Part shown: in pieces, positions 1 to 10,815 of the stretch
Layout of the letters: every line of letters starts with the position of its first letter
Position numbering within the stretch: position 1 is the stretch's first letter
From: Cycas panzhihuaensis
Lineage: Eukaryota > Cycadophyta
Reading direction: 5' to 3'
Length of the DNA stretch: 64,000 bases
NCBI GenBank assembly: GCA_023213395.1
Contig: CM041465.1
Span: 105,221,741-105,285,740 of the forward strand
Program-made: the position numbers and the translations under genes
Notes under the pieces: generated by a model
Seen by the model: only the letters and a program-made list of their open reading frames with translations
What the model was told of the DNA's origin: nothing
Databases searched by the model: none

Positions 1-214
1 ATCCTTACCTCAGACTAAAGCCACTCTTACTCGTATGCAACCTTGCCATGCGATCCGTCGCGTGCCAGGTCCGTTGCGCTCATCTGGTTCCGACCATAGC
101 AAGTTTACTGGTAGACCTAGCCACACTAGGCCTACTCTTCATCACCTATCTCCTCGCTTCGTGTGACTACCCCTACCTTTATGGGGTCTAGGCACACCTC
201 TTCCTCTCCTCGCG
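1..214 (+). other. Spacer module shared with element C
   Basis: The reverse complement of this stretch matches about 19535-19735 in element C, for example around TGCGATCCGTCGCGTGCCAGG and the CTAGGTCTACCCTTCATCAC-like segment. In A, B and E the integrase stop codon is followed almost at once by the hairpin spacer and this module is absent. It therefore marks a second sub-lineage shared by E0 and C. I see no coding signal in it. Confidence 0.55.
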
Positions 215-630
215 TCAAAGCGAGCCTAAACTACCATTTTAAATTGTTCCCATTCCTCCCAACCACGGGTGGAATGGCAATTTAAGATGGATCCGTTCAA
301 AGCGAGCCTAAACTACCATTTTAAATTGTTCCCATTCCTCCCAACCACGGGTGGAATGGCAATTTAAGATGGATCCGCTTCAAAACGAGCCTAAACTACC
401 ATTTTAAATTGTTCCCATTCCTCCCAACCACGGGTGGAATGGCAATTTAAGATGGATCCGTGCTAAACGAGCCTAAACTACCATTTTAAATTGTTCCCAT
501 TCCTCCCAACCACGGGTGGAATGGCAATTTAAGATGGATCCGTGTTCAAACGAGCCTAAACTACCATCTTAGATTGTCCCCATTCCTCCCAACTCTGGGT
601 TGAATGGCAATTTAAGGTGGATTTTTCTTC
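215..630 (+). repeat. Tandem array, about 83-bp unit, five copies
   Basis: Units begin near 215, 297, 380, 463 and 546. The first four are nearly identical (82-83 bp) and the fifth is diverged. Each unit contains GAGCCTAAACTACC and an inverted repeat: CCATTTTAAATTG pairs with CAATTTAAGATGG and an inner CCATTCC pairs with GGAATGG, so each unit can fold into a hairpin. The same sequence is present once in A (6691-6748) and once, reversed, in C, B and E, always between the end of pol and the 3' end of the convergent antisense gene. The array is therefore a local expansion of a normally single-copy spacer. Confidence 0.9.
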
Positions 631-639
631 GATTTCGCT

Positions 640-1098
640 TCCTCCTCTGGAACCCGTTCCCGTGAGCTCTTGGGAACCTTTGTCTTCCTATTTTGGGCAC
701 TCCCCAAATTAGGACGACGCTGTGGAGTATCGTTACTCCCCTTTTCCATGCTTGTCGTTTCCTTTGCACATTCCGCTATGCTCCCTCGTGGACATGTATG
801 TCGCCCCATCCTCTAACCTCACACCTCTCGATCGCCTCTACTCACGGTGGAGGTGTGTGCTCCTGTTAGACATATGGCCATGCATGGAAGGAAACACATG
901 CATATTACAATAAAATATTATAACAAATATCTACAACGAAAACCTGCATATTTACAAAACTTTACAACAAAACATATACATTTACACATTCACATACTTG
1001 CATATTTTCATATATACATTTACAACATATGAAAATATTCATTTACAAAATAAATCATACATGCTACCTCTATCATACATGATACACACCATTTCATG
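640..1098 (+). other. Post-pol spacer of E0, no gene
   Basis: This stretch aligns with 6745-7105 of element A, including CCTTTGTCTTCCT, GGACGACGCTGTGGAGTATCG and GTGTGCTCCTGTTAGACATAT. It then becomes AT-rich. In A, B and E this spacer leads into the 3' end of the antisense gene. Here it stops near 1090 and jumps to the segment beyond the second RNase H, so the antisense gene has been lost. Small ORFs in this stretch are not conserved. Confidence 0.6.
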
Positions 1099-1437
1099 CG
1101 GAGGCTTGTCTGGCCAGCCCGTGCCCAAGTCTCTAGTTGCGGGTTAGTTAGATCGCTTGCCCTGCTTTGGATGCCCCGCTACTTCATATTGCACCTTAGT
1201 AGCAGGGCATCCCGTCCTTCTTGCTTACGGTTCCGCTCGATGCTTAGGCGGCGTGGCGCCCTACGTTGTCCTCGTCTCGCCGCCTTATCCACGCGTTCGC
1301 CACGACACTTGCCGCACCCTTGGACCACGTCTTTGCTCTTTATTGTTTATATATATATGCATGTGCTACTCATGTTTCTTGGTTGATGATTCGCCATCAC
1401 ATTACGCTCTCGGCGGTGAGGCTCTGCGCCGAGGCGA

Positions 1438-3936
1438 TGTTTCCCGCCATCGGGAATGGACTTGCGACACATCGACACGTGCTTGCGGTATATGCCTTTA
1501 CTTTGCTTACTTATGATCGTTGCGAACTGGGAATGGTTTGATTGACATGTGCTGTCCATATGCACTGTTTGATTGCTTGTTCATTATGCATATGCCTAAC
1601 GCACCTTTTAGCCTATGACGACTCACACGGGGCATTCATCGGTGAATCGACACCGTATGGCGTACAACCACCCACGACGTCTCCATGGTCTTCGGGATGC
1701 TTTTGCCTTGTTTATGCGTGTTACAGCGTTGCTTATGTTGCAAACCCTTTCTAAGCCTGGTTTAACCCTTAGTTAGGTCTTTTTGCACCATTGGAGCACA
1801 TGCCCATGACCTAAAACTGCTCTTGACTAATGTATTTTGAGTTTAACTTATGATTTTACCTTAAAGACCTGATTTCTTACTTTAATTTTTTGTTTTTTGG
1901 GTTTCGGTTGCATCATGACAAATTAAGCGCAGCGGAGTTCCGGGCGGTACCAGTGCGTACCGCGATAAACTTAGCGGTACCGCTAAGTTTATCGCGGTAC
2001 GACTGTTTAAAATTTAAAAAAAAGAAACACGCGATTGCCGCGATTTTTCAGGCTGCGTGGCTCTCAATCAGTTGGACGCGCCCGAGGGCCCCCAACGTTC
2101 ACTTGCTTCACTCAAGACATAAAAACCATTTTTTCATTCATTGGCTTCATTATTCACCTCACTTTTCAACTTTCCTAGAGCATTTTTTCACAAAGAGACA
2201 AAGAACAAAAAGCGGTGATAAGAGACATCCTCCTACCGTGTGGATCGGAGGTACAAAGGGTGCTTTATTCTTTGGAGTTGCGGGCCATTCTTGCCCCCTC
2301 AGACTCAGTTCTAAGCACTCTTCCTCTTCATACATTCTCAAGGCTTTCAAGAGGATTTTCACCAAGAAAGACCATCGCAAGGAGCCATTTCAAGCTTTTG
2401 ACTTGCATGAGGTTCCACTACCTTATTCTCTTGCAAGGGACATGCAACAACACCTCATAGGCATTGGTTGGACATTGCACCAAGCTTCCAAGGACCCACA
2501 TGCTCTCATTTCTCATCATTGGAGGTATTTGGTGTCCCTTGTTAAGTGCTTTTTGCTTATTTCTTCATTGCTTACTTGCAAATCTTTTCCTCTCTTTGTG
2601 CATGTATTTCCTTGAGTTTCCCTTGATCATTTGATGCAATAACCGTAGCGGTTGTGGCCCATTGGAGTGTTGCCCTAGGCTAGGCCTAGTTTCTCACTTG
2701 CCCCTAAACCCATCCTTTTCCTCCAACCCTTCTCTTTCGCCATTTCTTGGGCAAGGCATAAAGGGTTACACGAGGGTTAGAGGGAGATAAGCGGGGTTAG
2801 TCCCCCAAAGTCCTACTCCCAAGGGTTAGTCCCTTATCCTCTCCCCTTTATCTCCCGCTTTTGCTTAGGAAGCAGGGCTAGAAGCTTTGGAGAGTCGGTT
2901 TGAATACCGTCTTGGTATAGGCTATCCGTTGCTACACGACCCGGCCCTGTTACATGCTAGCATCGCTTCCCTTATATCCTGTGGAGACCTCTCGTGGGTG
3001 AGTTAGCCATCCCGAGGCTACACTCGATCCCGTTTAGTGCGTTGGTGGTGTATGTCGATTGCATATGTGTCGTGTGACTTCGTTTCCTTTCATTGCATGT
3101 TAGTGCCTAACCGTATCTTCCTAGCTTAGTTTATTTTGCTTGACACATATATACATACCTTTTGTATCTCGTAGCCTCTCTCTCGAGAGGAAGGTATTCC
3201 TTATTTGCTTGCGGGCGTTCGGAACAAAGGCGCATAGGTCGACCATTCTTGGGTCGGACGCTTGTTTGATACGTTCTCCCTTTTGTTTGTGTCGCTTTGA
3301 GCTTTCTTTTATCGTTTCAGTTTAGTTAGTGTTTATTTGCTTTTCGGGAGGTAAGTGATCCCCATCATAGCTACAACCGACGTCGCATACGAGGAGGGCG
3401 GGAGGAAGCGCAAGTGAGCGAACACTGCGTCTCGGCCAACCGGATCGGTATTCTCGCTCACCTTCCATACTCTTTTTCGTGCTCTTACGTTTCCTTTACA
3501 CTTGCTTTAGTAGTTAAAGAACATAAGAAAAAGGGGAAGAAATAACTATTTAGTTTGTACTTGCTTCTTACTCTTGCATTTACTTTACTTGTACATTTCT
3601 TTGCTATACCGCGTATTATGGTATTTGAGATCCTGTGGCCGATCCCTCCTTAGCCGCTCTTGCATATATTTTACCGCGACACGTTCGGTTGGTTGCCCCC
3701 TTCAGCTTTCTCATTGCCTTGAGAAGTAGCGGCGTGCGAATTCCTTTTCCCTTCCGGCCATCAAAGGGTAGGAGGGTCTCGCCTTACTGCAGCTACAGGA
3801 AGCAACGGGCACCTTGCGATCCGTGCCGCTCAAGACGGACGTCCGCGAGTATGATCCTCGTTCTTTAGCCTATTAGCCACTGGGTTTTGTGTCCTTCCGC
3901 CATGGCGTTGGATCATTGCCCCGTGGAGGCGTTTGA
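1438..3936 (+). repeat. Ty3/gypsy LTR (3' LTR of E0, probably also 5' LTR of A)
   Basis: The LTR starts TGTTTCCCGCC after a purine-rich stretch and ends GGCGTTTGA, a mutated form of the GTTTCA end seen in sister copies. Length is about 2.5 kb. Its 3' end aligns in reverse with the starts of the LTRs at 14986, 36815 and 55408. It is flanked on the left by an E0 tail and on the right by an A interior, and the bases next to it (GGCGA and CCCCG) do not match. This suggests a tandem LTR-internal-LTR-internal-LTR array made by recombination. A very degraded PBS may lie at about 3943-3965. The 241-residue ORF inside (1890-2615) is not considered a gene. Confidence 0.8.
1956..2001. repeat. Perfect 46-bp palindrome in LTR
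   Basis: Twenty-three bases starting CGTACCGCGATAAACTTAGC are followed immediately by their exact reverse complement, centred on GGTACC at 1978/1979. Degenerate versions occur in all the other LTRs at the same relative place and in the antisense-gene leaders. This is the least decayed copy of the LTR form of the module. Confidence 0.95.
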
Positions 3937-4024
3937 CCCCGAGGTGTCAGGTTGTTGTGGTTGGAACCTTCTTCTAATGAGATAAAAGGTTTCTCATTCC
4001 CGAAAAGGATTTTGTTTTTATTTA

Positions 4025-6657
4025 TGTAGGGATTTGACATGAAGGGAATTAACCCCTATCACCTCACCTACAACCCTCCACCACCATCCTTGCAGTGCAC
4101 ACTTGCACGAGCGGCGTCCCTGGCTCTCGGCTCTCAATCCATGGAGAGTGAGAAGCTTTGGGCACACGGATAACTACACTGTGCTTGTTAACCTAAATGG
4201 GTCTCTAATGTTGTCTTTGCTAAAGAATGGGGCAAATGGCAGGAAGCGGTCGCATCGTGACTTCAACATCAAACGATGCTTGTCAACTTCCACTCCCACT
4301 CCCTTGTCGATCGATTTGGATTTGAAGTTATGATTTTATGTTTATGTCTTTGTGGGCGGCTTCTAGATTACTAAAAAAGAACCTCTAGAAGACTCTACCA
4401 TAAAGGCGGCTACGCACCTTGGGGTACCGCTTGCCCTTTGATGGCAATGCCCTTTAGCCCTTAAGAATATGTTCTTACTTACGAAGAGCCATTTTCATTG
4501 GAGGTCTTCATGGATGATATGATGGGTCTCTCTTGTGTCAGGGCCCATCATCTAGCTAACTTGCGTGCCATCTTCTCACGATGCTGTAAGTATCATGTCA
4601 GTCTAAATCTGCTCAAGTGCGTGTTTGCGATTACCTCAAGTAAACTCCTTGGGTTCCTTGTGTCCAAACAAGGAATTTAGATTGATCCTGATAAGGTCAG
4701 GGCAATCCTTGATATGCCGTCGCCTAGAACCCAATGACAGATTAAGTCATTTCTAGGAAGGCTTAGTTTTCTTAGGCACTTCTTAGCAGACTTCGCTATG
4801 AGTGCTAAACCTCTCACGAACCTATTAAAGAAGGGACCTCCTTTTTCCTGGTCTGACAAGACCCAAAAGGCCTTCGAAGGACTCAAGGAAGCCCTTGCTT
4901 CCGCTCCTACGCTGGTGCCTCCTCAATTCGATAGGCCTTTCATCCTGTACACCTCGGCGATTGACGAGTCCTTGGGCACTATGTTAGCTTAGGAGGATGA
5001 CTTAGGAATCGAGAGAGCTATATATTTCATCAGTCGCACCCTCGTGGCTGCTGAGCTTAACTATTCTCCTGCTGAGAAGGAATGCCTCTCCTTAGTCCAT
5101 GCAACCAAGAAGTTCATACACTACTTGCTTGGCAACATCACCAAGGTGATCGTTCAATCTGATCCCTTATGATACCTGCTCACTCATTCAGATTTGACAG
5201 GTAGGGCTGGTCGATGGGCCATCCTGCTTCAAGAATTCAACCTCCATATCGTTAACCAGAAATCAAAGAAGGGAATGGTAGTGGTCAAGCAACTCGCAGA
5301 TGCCCCTATCCCTAACTCCTTTGGTACCCTCGTTGATGACTCTCTCCCTTATGAATCTATCTTGATGATTTAGGGCATCTCTCCCCATCTACTCATCGAC
5401 AATAAGTGGTATGGCAACATAGTGCGGTATCTCATGCAGCAGCAATATTGCCTCGATGCTAGTAGTAAAGTTAGATCTCATATCTGGACTTCTGCTAGGC
5501 AATACCTCCTCATAGACGAGGTATTGTACAAGAGGTCCTTCAATGGGATCCTCCTCTGCTGTGTCACTGCTGATGAAGCTGACTAAGTACTTCATGAATG
5601 CCACCATGGTATTTGTGGAGGTCACTTTAAAGGCCAGTCTATGGCTTAGAGGATCCTTCGCATGGGTTATTTCTAGTCATCCCTTTTCAAGGATGCTCAT
5701 GCCTTTGCTTTGAGATGTTGATGATGTCAAGAATATTCCAACATCTCCCATGTGCCTTCCGAGGCCCTACATCCTATTGCTTTGCCATGGCCTTTTGCTC
5801 AGTGGGGACTCGACCTCATTGGGGCTATCTTCCCACCTTCGTCGTCGCAGCATAAGTTCATCTTGACTGCCATAGAGTATTTCACTAAATGGGCAGAGGC
5901 CATCCCCTTGATCACTACTCTTGGTAAAACGATAGCCACGTTTATTTACCAGCACATCATTTGCTGTTTTAGGATTCCAGACGTCCTAATCACTGACAAT
6001 GGAACCCCTTTATGTAATAAGGAAATGGATGAGCTTTATGAGAAGTTTAAAATCTCTCACAAAACTTCTTCTCCTTACTACCCTCAGGCAAATGGCCAAG
6101 TAGAGTCTTTCAATAAGACTCTCATCAACATCCTCAAGAAAATCATTGCTCAGTCCCAAAAGGATTGGCATCTTCAGCTGCCCTTTACTTTATGAGCTTA
6201 TTGCACCTCTATCTATTCCACCACGGGAATGACCCTATTCTCCCTGGTCTACGGTACTGAGGCAGTACTCTCACTGGAGGTGGAGATTCCTTCTTTGCGA
6301 GTCTCCCTTCGAGGTCTCATTAATGAGGAGTCAATCTATCAGGCTCACCTTTTAGACCTTGAAGCTTTGGATGAGAGATGCTTAGCCACTTATCAGGCTA
6401 ACCTAGCGTCCAAAGATCGCTCACAAAGGACTTACGATAAACATTTTCGTTCTTATCCTTTGTTTCTTGAGGACCACATCCTCAAGCTTAAGTATCTCCA
6501 TGACCGTTTAACCAAGTTCAAACCCTGATGGGTTGGTCCTTTCATCATTATTGAGTCTCTTGGTAATGGTGCCTATAAGATAGCCACCCTAGAAGGGCTT
6601 GAATTCGAGAAAGCTGTTAATGGGAGATTCCTTAAGAAGTTTTACATGATCTTCTAG
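4025..6657 (+). pseudogene. Ty3/gypsy pol remnant of element A: RT, RNase H, integrase
   Basis: The polyprotein would copy element RNA into DNA and insert it. RT starts near 4025, where ATGAAGGGAATT matches the B copy, and runs to about 4990, with the catalytic FMDDMMG motif at about 4507-4527. RNase H follows at about 4900-5340, then the integrase zinc-finger region (about 5560-5750). The integrase core (5752-6195) keeps WGLDLIGAI, the DNGT aspartate and NGQVESFN; the C-terminal segment ends EFEKAVNGRFLKKFY-like at 6657. There are many in-frame stops (for example 4678, 4990, 5171, 5371, 6193) and frameshifts, so it is dead. Together with the LTR end and PBS type, the second RNase H and the 3' layout point to the non-chromovirus Tat branch; that placement is inference. 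Confidence 0.88.
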
Positions 6658-7293
6658 AATCCTCCGCCTCATCCGAAATGAGCCTAAACTACCATCTTAG
6701 GTTGTCCCCATTCTTCCTAACCACGGGTAGAATGGTAATTTAAGGTGGCTTCTCCTTCTTTTTCAGTTTCTCCCACGGAACTCGTGTTTCCGTACCCTCT
6801 CAGGAACCTTTTGTCTTCCTGCTTGGGCATTCCCCAACTAGGACGATGCTTTGGAGTATCGTCGCTCTTCTCTCATGCCTTCTATTTCCTTCGCATATTC
6901 TGCTATGCTCCTCCATGGACGTGTATGTCACTCTATCCTCTAATCTTACATCTCTCTATTCTCTTCACTCACGATGGGTGTGTGTGCTCCTGTTAGATAT
7001 ATAGCCATACACCGAAGGAAATGCATGCATCATACAATAAAATATTCATAACTGAACATTTACAATATACAAAATAAACATACATGTCATCCACACATGA
7101 TATATACAGCATCTCATATCAAAATGGGGTTCCAATTACCCCGTATATATATACATCTAAAAATCATATGTTAGATCATACATATGAGAAGCCGGTGTCC
7201 TTGTAGGGGGGGTACAGTCATATGAGCCTATATATGACCCCCTAGAGGCCCGTGCTTTCCCCTGTCAAAATCTTATATACATCTCCTACTCCA
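6658..7293. other. Convergent spacer with hairpin between pol and antisense gene (A)
   Basis: The pol stop is on the left and the stop of the opposing antisense gene on the right. Bases 6691-6748 can form a stem: ACCATCTTAGGTTG pairs with a CAATTTAAGGTGG-like arm around an inner CCATTCT/AGAATGG stem. Equivalent hairpins occur at 19457-19513 (C), 28060-28118 (B) and 62543-62600 (E). The position suits a bidirectional 3'-end or transcription-separating element, but no such function is proven. The rest (about 6990-7200) is AT-rich with no gene. Confidence 0.55.
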
Positions 7294-9201
7294 CTATTGC
7301 CCCGCTCCTAGGGTACCATCTCCTGGCCTGTGTGATCCCTCTCCTAGGGACCACATCCCTCCGAGGCTCCTCCTGGGCCTCCGCGAGCTCCCTGCCTCGC
7401 TACCCTTATCACGTGGTCATCTCAGGGTCGTCGCCACTGTGTGAGTATATGTCCTGCTCCTGCTTGACCTCGATGCCATCTGGGCCACCAGCTGATCGTA
7501 TCGGGCCTGGATATGATCCCTCTCTCCCTGGAGTCCTTCCTCTATCACCATGAAGTGCTCCTCCAGTATCGCTATCCAGACTCTGCACTCTGCATCTCTG
7601 CCTGCTCCTCCCTGTGCCTCTAGAGCCTGGACCCGTCTACGTAGCTCATCCCTCTCGTGCCTCACCTCATCTAGCTCCTGCTGCAGCTGTCCCCAGAATG
7701 TCATGTGCTCCTAGGACTCTGTGGCCCAGATGTCTCTTGCCCTCACTAGTGGGGTGAATGCCTCCATATGTGCACTTGCCAACCTAGGCGTATCCCCTGC
7801 CTGGATGGGCGGTTACCCCTCCGCATAGACCTGAGGGAATATCTCCCTCACCACTGTCTCTATTAGTCTTCAGACCTCTGTTACACTTGCTAATGCAACA
7901 TGCCATGTGTTAGTATATGTCCCCCTACATACCATGATCAAATCAAAACAAATAACTATCTAGATATCAAACAACTCAGGAAACGGTTAGGTCTCACCTG
8001 CCATGGCTACCGACTCCTCTGCTTGTGTGACATCCTCCCCTCCTGGCTCTCCGCCAACTGTAGGTGCCTCATCCTCGGGCACCTCCTCTGTCTGGGCCTC
8101 CCTCCTCATAGGGACCAGCTCAACCCTCGTCCCTCCAGATCCCCTCATGATCCGTAGCTTACGGTCCCTAGTCACTAGCCCCTTGCTCTCATCCGGCGCT
8201 CCTGATGGGCCTGCCTCTCCTTCGGCAGCCCTGGATGGACCCTCTGCTCCTCCTGCTGTCCTTGAAGGACCTGCCTCTCCCGTAGGTTGTGACGGGCTGG
8301 CCCCATCTCCTCCATCATCTCCATCATCACCACCATCATCATCATCATCATCTATGGGTGCTCCTGCTCCGCCTGCCTCATCATCACTGTCCCACCTCAC
8401 CATCCTGTATGGTTCTGCTATGTAGTCTGGTAGGGTGAGGAGGTCCAGCGACGTTGCCTCCACTAATCGCTGGACATGGGCCTGGTCCTCTGTCCCTTTC
8501 AGCCGAGTCTACCACCTGTGGACCATCGGGGCCCACTCTACTATGGGGTGTGGTCCCCCCGCTGGTGCCACTGCTACAAAATGATCAAGGAACTAGCACT
8601 GCAGCAGTGTGCTATACGATAGTCCCCCTCTATTGGTTGTCCTGATAGTGTCTAGCTATGCGACGAGGTTCGCCGCTATCAGGGTGGCCTAGTCCATCCT
8701 CTCACTGGCTTCGCAGTAGCGTACTGCATCCAACCAGCCACCCAGTATCTCCCTATAGTTCTTCTTCTGGGAAATCCAGAACAGAATGTATAATACAATC
8801 AGTTTCCTCACCCGAGGAACTCTAGACATTAGCATAGTTTAGAGGGGAGCCCCCCTCTGCTTCCACCTATCAACTCTTGTGAAGAATGTACGCCTACATG
8901 TCGCCTCGGTACTGGCGTCCCAGGTCACCACCTCCCCGGCTTGTGGTCTCAAGATCCGCTAGATGTCTCTCAGTGTAACCATTACATCACCTACCTGAGG
9001 TAGGTGGAATACATGCCTCCTCCTATCCTAATGGGATACGATGTCGACTAGTAGTCTCTGATCTGATATGTATTGAGGTGTCTTTAGGGCCTTATATAGG
9101 CCACAGCTCCGCAGAGTCTTCTTGTCCTCCTGGGATGCCATCTCCATATAGCTTAGCATAGCCATACCTACATTCTCGTGATTATCCACCGTGATGATAG
9201 C
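7294..9201 (-). pseudogene. Antisense gene of element A: plant-mobile-domain-like protein, two exons
   Basis: Read on the minus strand, against pol. Exon 1 runs 9201 to 7998, intron 7997 to 7890 (GTGAGACC donor, TTGCATTAG acceptor), exon 2 to a stop at 7294-7296. Exon 1 follows a TATGGACAG acceptor, implying an earlier leader intron. The first part reads HENVGMAMLSYMEMASQEDK and later FHLPQVGDVMVTLRDI, which resembles the HxFHLPxGExTITLxDV core of the aminotransferase-like plant mobile domain. A region of Asp, Gly, Pro and Ser follows (7987-8463), then a coiled coil (LDEVRHERDELRRRVQALEA near 7600-7700). Several in-frame stops and a deletion inside the domain make it a pseudogene. Homologues: 25494-27424 and 60073-61986. 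Family assignment is tentative; the shared reading frame is clear. Confidence 0.65.
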
Positions 9202-9865
9202 CTGTCCATATAAAAAATAATCAAAGTCAGCCTCATGTCAGTTATTAGCACTCATGACTCTCTCTCAACTCTCCCTGTCTGAGATTTGGGGCCTTATGGC
9301 CCCTCCTATCATTTTTTCTCCTTTTCTGCCTTCGTACCACACTAAGCTTAGTAGTACCACTAAGTTTAGCTTGGGTCCCATGGCGATTCAGGTCCCGCAG
9401 CAATGATCGCGACACTGCGATCTTTGTTGCGGTATAAATGGTGACCCCCCAAAAGGGGGGATTTCTATCCCGAAAAATAAAAAAATTTTCTTCTAGTGGA
9501 CCCCGTGGGGCCCACCGGGACCAGGGCTCCCTAATACCTAGGTCCCTGCCTCTTTCTGGGTCCAATTCGGACTCCAAGAGGCCTCTGATTGCCCATAAGC
9601 GGCACTAAAATCATACAAAAATTATAAAAAACCAATGAAATTAAAGCTCTGAAATGGGTTGGGTTATGTGATATCCACTCACTGGATCTAGTCTCGCTAT
9701 CGCCATCTCATCCTGATGTTTACGCTGGCTCACCCTGCATCCCGATCGAATGGTTTGATCTCTCCCTACGTGCCTCCAAAGTTGGGTGGCACTCCGTTGC
9801 ATAAGGGAATGGCTCTGGTTTCTCACGAGAGCCGATGAAAATGAATCCATTTTCTATACAAATTT
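9202..9865 (-). other. Leader of the antisense gene (A) with two palindromic modules
   Basis: This is the transcribed leader expected between the TATA box at 9866-9875 and the first coding exon. It contains imperfect palindromes at 9333-9370 (CGTACCACACTAAGCTTAG and its near-complement) and 9395-9432 (CCGCAGCAATGATCGC pairing with GCGATCTTTGTTGCGG), the counterparts of modules in B, C and E. The 110-codon ORF at 9245-9577 overlaps these repeats and is not considered real. Confidence 0.5.
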
Positions 9866-9875
9866 CCTTATATAG
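9866..9875 (-). promoter_or_regulatory. TATA box of the antisense gene (A)
   Basis: The minus strand reads CTATATAAGG, preceded by a GGGGCCC box (TTGGGGCCCTTGC). The same arrangement occurs at 24815-24823 in B and 59314-59320 in E, each upstream of the antisense gene, so the promoter belongs to that gene and not to the LTR. Confidence 0.7.
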
Positions 9876-10392
9876 GCAAGGGCCCCAACGGGCACTTCTT
9901 CCGTTTTCAGCCTCGCAACAGCTATTGGGACCATCCTGTTTCCCCGATTGCCTTTGTCTTCTAGCCCTGTTGCCCGTTGTGCTCTTTTGGTACCTTTTTT
10001 GCACTCTCTTATAGGTGCATTTATGGTGCCTCATTTTTGCACTTTTTCCTAGGGCCCTTCTGTCTCGTTTTGCATGCCACTCCCATGCATGCCCGAGTTT
10101 ATACTTGTTTGGCTTGTTTCCTCGCCCTGGACTCATTTCCATAGCCCTTTTTGCTCTTGGGGCTCCCAAAGGGGATGCTCCCTTGTCTGGGAGCATGTTT
10201 CGCTTTCCGAAGTGACCCTTTGGTGTTCTAGGATGCTTTTTTCCTCTGACCGCTTTCTGATGGAGATCAGACTGCTTACTCTCGCCTTGGGTAGCCTCTT
10301 TGCTAGGTCCTCCTACCCTTCACGGCCACTTTTTGTTTGCCTTTCGAGTATCACTTTCATTATTTATTTACTACCAGGACTTTGTGTCACCC
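9876..10392. other. Divergent intergenic stretch between antisense promoter and second RNase H (A)
   Basis: The antisense gene is transcribed leftward from here and the RNase H ORF starts rightward at 10393. The sequence is conserved in B (24275-24810) and E (58808-59310). It holds the upstream control region of the antisense gene. Overlapping ORFs on both strands are not conserved in frame. Confidence 0.5.
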
Positions 10393-10815
10393 ATGTCCAT
10401 CTACATTTTTACCGACGACGGAAGCTGCGGTAACCCTGGACCTTCTGCCGCTGCATGGATTCTCTGCAGCCCCTCTAGATACGATCTCCTGTGCTCTGGG
10501 ATCTTCCTCCTAGAGGCCACCAACAATGAAGCCAAGTACATAGCTATGATTGAAGCCCTTACCAACACCCTCTGTTTCCATCACAGATCCATCGTTTTAC
10601 TTTGTGACTCTCAAGTTCTGGTGTCTCATCTCACCCAGGTTTACTAGGTGCGATGCCCTCACTTAAGAACTCTTGCTTCTGCCGCCAGATTCCTCCTAGC
10701 CTATTTCTCATCTGTTGATATCTAGCATATCCCTCAGGCCCTCAACGCTGAGGCAGATAGTCTTGTTCACCTCATTCTTAAGTGTCGCCTTCCTCTTCTT
10801 GCTGACCGTCCCTGA
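10393..10815 (+). pseudogene. Additional (archaeal-like) RNase H of element A
   Basis: A separate 141-codon ORF on the same strand as pol, close to the 3' LTR. It starts MSIYIFTDDGS, giving the first catalytic aspartate; ATNNEAKY supplies the glutamate, LLCDSQVLVSHL the second aspartate and NAEADSLV the last, so the full D-E-D-D set is visible. The ATG at 10393 fits the E copy, which has the same 423-bp length. In-frame stops at 10645 and before HIPQ inactivate it. Extra RNase H domains are known from Tat-branch elements (established knowledge); their place here, beyond an antisense gene, is less usual. Confidence 0.82.

Larger units (their letters stand above)
1..1437 (+). mobile_element. 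3' internal tail of Ty3/gypsy element E0 (5' part outside window)
   Basis: This stretch lies directly upstream of the LTR that begins at 1438 and corresponds piece by piece to the 3' tails of elements A, B and E. In order it holds a spacer module (1-214), a hairpin-bearing tandem array (215-630), a spacer matching 6745-7105 (about 640-1085) and the segment that follows the second RNase H in other copies (1099-1437, starting at GAGGCTTGTCTGGCC, which recurs at 10814). A short TA run sits near 1347 and a purine-rich stretch abuts the LTR. The antisense gene and second RNase H found in A, B and E are missing between about 1090 and 1099. No pol sequence is visible, so pol ended left of the window. 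Confidence 0.75.

Noticed and set aside
215-630. Regular repeats suggestive of a CRISPR array
   Set aside because: Units are contiguous, about 83 bp, with no unique spacers, and the DNA is plant nuclear.
1890-2615. 241-residue plus-strand ORF, the longest in the window
   Set aside because: It lies wholly inside an LTR, spans the 46-bp palindrome, and has no matching frame in the LTRs of A, B, C, D or E.
3943-3965. PBS for element A after the LTR at 1438-3936
   Set aside because: TGTCAGGTTGTTGTGGTTGG shares only scattered bases with TGGCGACCATACTGGGGA; too weak to list as a feature.
8003-8425. 140-residue Ser/Pro-rich plus-strand ORF, with a similar one at 60861-61280 on the minus strand
   Set aside because: Complementary-strand shadows of the acidic Gly/Pro-rich part of the antisense gene, whose own frame is conserved between copies.
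9245-9577. 110-residue minus-strand ORF upstream of antisense exon 1
   Set aside because: Covers the palindromic leader and is not kept in frame in B or E; a leader is more likely than coding sequence.
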